A DNA stretch of 64,000 nucleotides. Origin: Paenibacillus xylanexedens. Its GTDB lineage: Bacteria; Bacillota; Bacilli; Paenibacillales; Paenibacillaceae. The notes beneath the pieces were generated by a model, which saw only the letters and a program-made list of their open reading frames with translations, had not been told where the DNA came from and ran no database searches. How positions within the stretch are numbered: the first letter of the stretch is position 1; each line of letters starts with the position of its first letter. This document shows positions 60,605-64,000 of this stretch, in pieces. A program made the position numbers and the translations under genes. The stretch covers positions 1-64,000 of the forward strand of contig NZ_VEIO01000010.1 in assembly GCF_007680605.1 (NCBI RefSeq). Reading direction: 5' to 3'.

Positions 60605-61921
60605 ATGAAAGCGCTATTAAAGAAATCTTTAAGTCTATTTCTGGCTGTGGGACTTGCAGGTAGTTTAGCGGCTTGTTCGTCCGATTCATCCGGCGGAGCG
60701 CAGGGGGAAAGCAATGGCAAGATCAAGCTGACGCTGTGGGACCAGTCGGTTGGTACAACAGATCCGTCAGCCAAACTGCTACCTGAGATCGTGGAGAAAT
60801 GGAACAGCGAGCATCCCGACATCCAGGTTGAACGTACAGGTACAACAGGCGAACAATATAAAACGAAAGTAAAAACATCCATTGCAGCTGGTGAGTCACC
60901 GGACTTGTTCTACGGGATGGGTGGGGGCAGCTTCATGCAGCCTTATATTAAATCCGGTAACGTACTGGAGATTACGAGTTACCTGACGGACGATATCAAG
61001 GAACGTATGGGTCCAGGGATGGCAGAAGCCATTAATATGGATGGCAAAATCTACACGCTGCCTGTGTACACACACATTGCCAACCTTTACGTGAATACAG
61101 AATTGTTCGAGCAGGCAGGCGCCAAAATCCCGACTACATATAACGAGTTGCTGGATGCTGTCACCAAACTAAAAGCGGCAGGAATTACCCCGGCTGTGAT
61201 TGGTGAGAAAGACCGCTGGCCGGGCATGTACTGGTACGACATGATTGCGATGCGCCAAGCGGGGAATGCGGCGGTGATCGAAGCATTCAAAGATCCGTCC
61301 AAGTGGGATTCACCGGACTTTGTCGCGGCGGCTACCAAGATGCAGCAGCTGGCACAAGCCGGAGCATTCAACAGCAGTATGTTCAGTATGAGTTATGACG
61401 AGATGCTTGGGGCGTTTAATGCAGGTAAAGGAGCAATGATGTTCCAAGCCAACTGGGTGAATGCAGGTATTGAAGACCCGTCTGCTTCGGCAGTCAAAGG
61501 CAAAGTGAAGGTGATTCCGTTCCCGGTATTTGAGGATGGCAAGGGCACCAGCACTGAAATCTTCGGCGGAGCAGTGGACGGTTTCTATATCAGCCAGACG
61601 ACCAAGCATCCGAAGGAAGCTACGGAATTCCTCATGTATCTGAGCGAGCAACTCGGCACACAAGGTTTCCTGGCGGGAGCGGGACTGCCAAGCTGGAAAA
61701 CCGATTCGCTCGACACCTCCAGCTTGTCTTCACTCGATCTGTCCGCGGCGGACATTATGAAAACGGCCACCTCGTTTATCGCTTGGTGGGATAACATTCT
61801 GCCAGCCGAGTCTGCGGAAGCGCACAAAAATCTGATCGCACAGCTACTGGCTGGTGACGTGACGCCAGAGGAGTTCTGCAAACAGATGGCGCAGCTGAAA
61901 CCAACGGAGTTAAGTCTGTAG
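60605..61921 (+). CDS. Sugar ABC importer substrate-binding lipoprotein (family 1)
   Basis: A 438-residue solute-binding protein. The lipobox SLAAC places the lipidated cysteine near 24, followed by SSDSSGG. The body has typical family 1 features (KIKLTLWDQ, WNSEHPDIQVERT, YGMGGGSFMQPY, GKIYTLPVYTHIANLYVN). ATG 60605 has AGGGAGGT 6 nt upstream; ATG 60602 is only 3 nt from it. Two permeases follow but no ATPase. It lies behind a YesM/YesN pair that probably senses its substrate. Confidence 0.92.
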   Translation: MKALLKKSLSLFLAVGLAGSLAACSSDSSGGAQGESNGKIKLTLWDQSVGTTDPSAKLLPEIVEKWNSEHPDIQVERTGTTGEQYKTKVKTSIAAGESPDLFYGMGGGSFMQPYIKSGNVLEITSYLTDDIKERMGPGMAEAINMDGKIYTLPVYTHIANLYVNTELFEQAGAKIPTTYNELLDAVTKLKAAGITPAVIGEKDRWPGMYWYDMIAMRQAGNAAVIEAFKDPSKWDSPDFVAAATKMQQLAQAGAFNSSMFSMSYDEMLGAFNAGKGAMMFQANWVNAGIEDPSASAVKGKVKVIPFPVFEDGKGTSTEIFGGAVDGFYISQTTKHPKEATEFLMYLSEQLGTQGFLAGAGLPSWKTDSLDTSSLSSLDLSAADIMKTATSFIAWWDNILPAESAEAHKNLIAQLLAGDVTPEEFCKQMAQLKPTELSL

Positions 61922-62074
61922 GCTAGACAGGCAAGCAAGCATAGGCTTATGCTACATGCGCACTCATATACACTTGTAAACTAGCCCTCTCTGCCACCTT
62001 CTATATAAATTGAACTATTCATTGTGTAAAATCATTGGTTCAACTTATATAACCATCAAAATAATGCCCAAACG

Positions 62075-62105
62075 AGGCGTGATCCGGGAGTTCCCGGTCA
62101 CGCCT
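62075..62105 (+). other. Strong hairpin between lipoprotein and permease genes
   Basis: AGGCGTGA pairs with TCACGCCT and the inner CCGGGA with TCCCGG, with almost no loop. Only TTG follows, so it is not a classic terminator. It mirrors the hairpin at 21184 in the other importer operon. Confidence 0.8.
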
Positions 62106-62122
62106 TTGAGAGGAGAAGTACA

Positions 62123-62992
62123 ATGAACTCTGTATTTTCCAATAAAGGGACGATTGCCGTTTTTGTATTACCTACACTGATATTGTTCTGCGGCATTGTG
62201 CTGATTCCGATCTTTGTCTCCAGCTATTACAGTCTGCTCGATTGGAATGGTGTAGGGAAAGGCGCGTTTATCGGTTTGGACAACTATGTGGAGATGTTCA
62301 AGGATACCCGGGTGATCAATTCGATCAAAAACTCGTTGCTGTTCGCAGGTGCATCCGTGTTCATTCAGTTGCCGATCTCACTGGTGCTGGCGCTGATTTT
62401 GGCCTCTAACATCAAAGGGGAGGGCTTCTACCGAACCGTATATTTTATTCCTGTACTGATCTCTACGGTTGTCATTGCCCAGTTATGGTCGAAAATCTAC
62501 AACGCCGATTACGGTCTGTTGAATGTGCTTTTACAAAACATCGGTCTATCCAGCTGGGCGCAGGATTGGCTGGGTCAGAAGGAAACGGCCCTGACGGCCT
62601 CCTTCATTCCAACGCTCTGGCAGTACATGGGATACCATATGTTGCTGATGTATGCTGGCGCAAAATCCGTTTCCCAGGATGTACTGGAGGCGGCACGAAT
62701 CGACGGTGCTTCCCGGATGCGTGTGGCGTGGTCTATCATGATTCCGCTGATGAAGCCGATTCTAAAGGTATGTCTTGTATTTTCGGTCATCGGGGCATTT
62801 AAGGTATTTGACCTGATCTACGTGCTGACAGGCGGCGGGCCGTTTTACAGCACAGAGGTGCCGAGCACGCTGATGTACGCTACCATTTTTGACACGTTCC
62901 GATACGGATACGGCAGTGCCATTTCTGTTTTTATCATCGTGGAATGTCTGGTGTGTACCATCCTTATTAATTCGTTGTTCAAGACAGAGTAG
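62123..62992 (+). CDS. Sugar ABC importer permease
   Basis: A 289-residue CUT1-class permease with six predicted membrane segments and the EAA loop EAARIDGASRMRVAWS near 191. GAGAGGAG precedes the ATG. It pairs with the permease at 63008. Confidence 0.93.
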   Translation: MNSVFSNKGTIAVFVLPTLILFCGIVLIPIFVSSYYSLLDWNGVGKGAFIGLDNYVEMFKDTRVINSIKNSLLFAGASVFIQLPISLVLALILASNIKGEGFYRTVYFIPVLISTVVIAQLWSKIYNADYGLLNVLLQNIGLSSWAQDWLGQKETALTASFIPTLWQYMGYHMLLMYAGAKSVSQDVLEAARIDGASRMRVAWSIMIPLMKPILKVCLVFSVIGAFKVFDLIYVLTGGGPFYSTEVPSTLMYATIFDTFRYGYGSAISVFIIVECLVCTILINSLFKTE

Positions 62993-63007
62993 AGGGAGGG
63001 AAGACGT

Positions 63008-63889
63008 ATGAGTACGGTTAACAATATCCTGTTGCAAAAAAAGCCCCAGCCTCGGCGCTCCCTCACCGGAGCTATCGGCAAAGTGTTATTGCAGGCGTTT
63101 CTGATCCTGATCGCCGTCATTCAGATCTATCCGCTGATCTGGCTGGCACTGTTTTCCCTGAAGGATAACAGTGAAATTTTCAGCGGCGACGTGGCAGGGC
63201 TACCCAAAGCCTTTCTATGGAGCAATTATACGAAGGCGCTGTCTGATGGCCATGTCCTGAACTACTTTATGAATAGCGTGCTGGTCACGGCGGTTTCTAT
63301 TATTCTGGTGCTGATCCTGTCCTCGATGACGGGATACGCGATTACAAGAATGAACTGGAAGCTCAGCGGGCTGACGATGACGTTGATTCTGCTCGGGATG
63401 ATGGTGCCGATTCATGCGGCGCTGCTGCCGTTATTTATTATTTTGAAAAACCTGAGTCTGCTCAACAGCTACTGGGCCTTGATCATTCCTTATGTAGCCT
63501 TCGGTATTCCGATGGCGGTCTTCATCCTGGGTAGCTTTTTCAAAGGTATCCCGAGAGAGATGGAGGAATCGGCCGTTATGGACGGTTGCGGGATTTACCG
63601 CACGTTTTTCTCGATTATCCTGCCTCTCGTAACCCCGGCGATCTCCACGGTAGCAATATTTACGTTTTTGTCGTGCTGGAATGAGTTGATGTTTGCAGTC
63701 ACGTTTATTAATAACACGGCGTACCAGACGCTGACGGTGGGCATGATGTCCATGGTTGGAACGTACATTACGCAGTGGGGTATCATTGGCGCGGGTCTAA
63801 TGATTACGACCGTACCGACGGTTGTGATCTATCTGCTACTGAACAAGCAGGTACAGAAGAGTATGATTGCGGGCGCGATCAAAGGCTGA
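63008..63889 (+). CDS. Sugar ABC importer permease
   Basis: A 293-residue second permease of the CUT1 class, with six predicted membrane segments and the EAA loop EESAVMDGCGIYRTFF near 183. GAGGGAGGG lies 8 nt before the ATG, 15 nt after the first permease. It is the last complete gene in the window. Confidence 0.93.
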   Translation: MSTVNNILLQKKPQPRRSLTGAIGKVLLQAFLILIAVIQIYPLIWLALFSLKDNSEIFSGDVAGLPKAFLWSNYTKALSDGHVLNYFMNSVLVTAVSIILVLILSSMTGYAITRMNWKLSGLTMTLILLGMMVPIHAALLPLFIILKNLSLLNSYWALIIPYVAFGIPMAVFILGSFFKGIPREMEESAVMDGCGIYRTFFSIILPLVTPAISTVAIFTFLSCWNELMFAVTFINNTAYQTLTVGMMSMVGTYITQWGIIGAGLMITTVPTVVIYLLLNKQVQKSMIAGAIKG

Positions 63890-64000
63890 TCCTTGGGGCG
63901 AACTTGCTTCGTGGGAAAGAGACAGAGGATGTAGAGGATGAAGGACGCAGTGGTATTCAGATCACCACTCCATCAAATGTGACGACTACACTAGACCCCG
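63890..64000. other. End of window, no gene start recognised
   Basis: The last 111 nt contain no frame with a credible start. A small hairpin AGTGGT/ACCACT lies near 63950-63970. The metabolic genes expected after the importer would lie beyond the window. Confidence 0.5.

Noticed and set aside
60354..60605. 83-codon frame upstream of the importer lipoprotein
   Set aside because: It runs through the structured element and its conserved loops, has no ribosome site, and has no counterpart in the eno copy.

Overview
The window looks like a chromosomal segment of a Paenibacillus-type member of the Bacillales. The gene order hprK-lgt-ppaX-acyltransferase-hisZGDBHAF(IE), then TPR protein-trxB, rapZ-yvcK-whiA-crh, clpP, cggR-gapA-pgk-tpiA-gpmI-eno, secG-rnr-smpB-ssrA closely follows Bacillus subtilis. 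Paenibacillus-like features are the many sugar ABC importers without their own ATPase, YesM/YesN and membrane-anchored AraC regulators, and a copper amine oxidase-like N-domain protein. No species is claimed.

Layout. 1-930: the 3' end of a 23S rRNA gene, eight tRNA genes (Ser, Met, Val, Thr, Asp, Phe, Tyr, Lys) and a terminator; no 5S gene follows the 23S. 1028-7260: a PucR-type regulator, the shared sugar-importer ATPase MsmX, HPr kinase and the lgt/ppaX group. 7366-16605: a complete histidine operon behind a good sigma-A promoter and a long leader, ending in histidinol phosphatase and a divergent PRPP synthetase. 16649-26056: a carbohydrate locus with a membrane-anchored AraC regulator, a cre-overlapped promoter, a lipoprotein and two permeases, a TIM-barrel isomerase/epimerase and a large uncharacterised enzyme. 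26091-38155: a small lipoprotein, TPR protein, trxB, AI-2E-type permease, glucokinase, rapZ-yvcK-whiA, a Crh/HPr protein and two secreted proteins. 38224-39309: clpP under a CtsR box, and tRNA-Arg, on the minus strand. 39643-47157: CggR-controlled glycolytic operon. 47281-52577: secG, rnr, smpB and tmRNA. 52529-55041: two small AT-rich islets bounded by copies of the tmRNA 3' end, carrying a zeta-toxin-like pair and an RCC1-repeat secreted protein. 55158-63889: two small genes of unknown role, a YesM/YesN two-component pair and a second sugar importer.

How it fits together. Much of the carbon catabolite control circuit is here: glucokinase, HPr kinase, a Crh-like protein that carries both His15 and Ser46, a cre site on a sugar-import promoter, and CggR with its operator on the glycolytic operon. 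Neither importer locus encodes an ATPase, and MsmX could power both.

Two observations deserve most attention. First, a structured element of about 155-190 nt occurs twice, before eno and before the second importer lipoprotein. Its loops are conserved, its stems differ but stay paired, and both copies end 50-55 nt before the start codon. Second, repeated tmRNA tails delimit two stacked insertions at ssrA.
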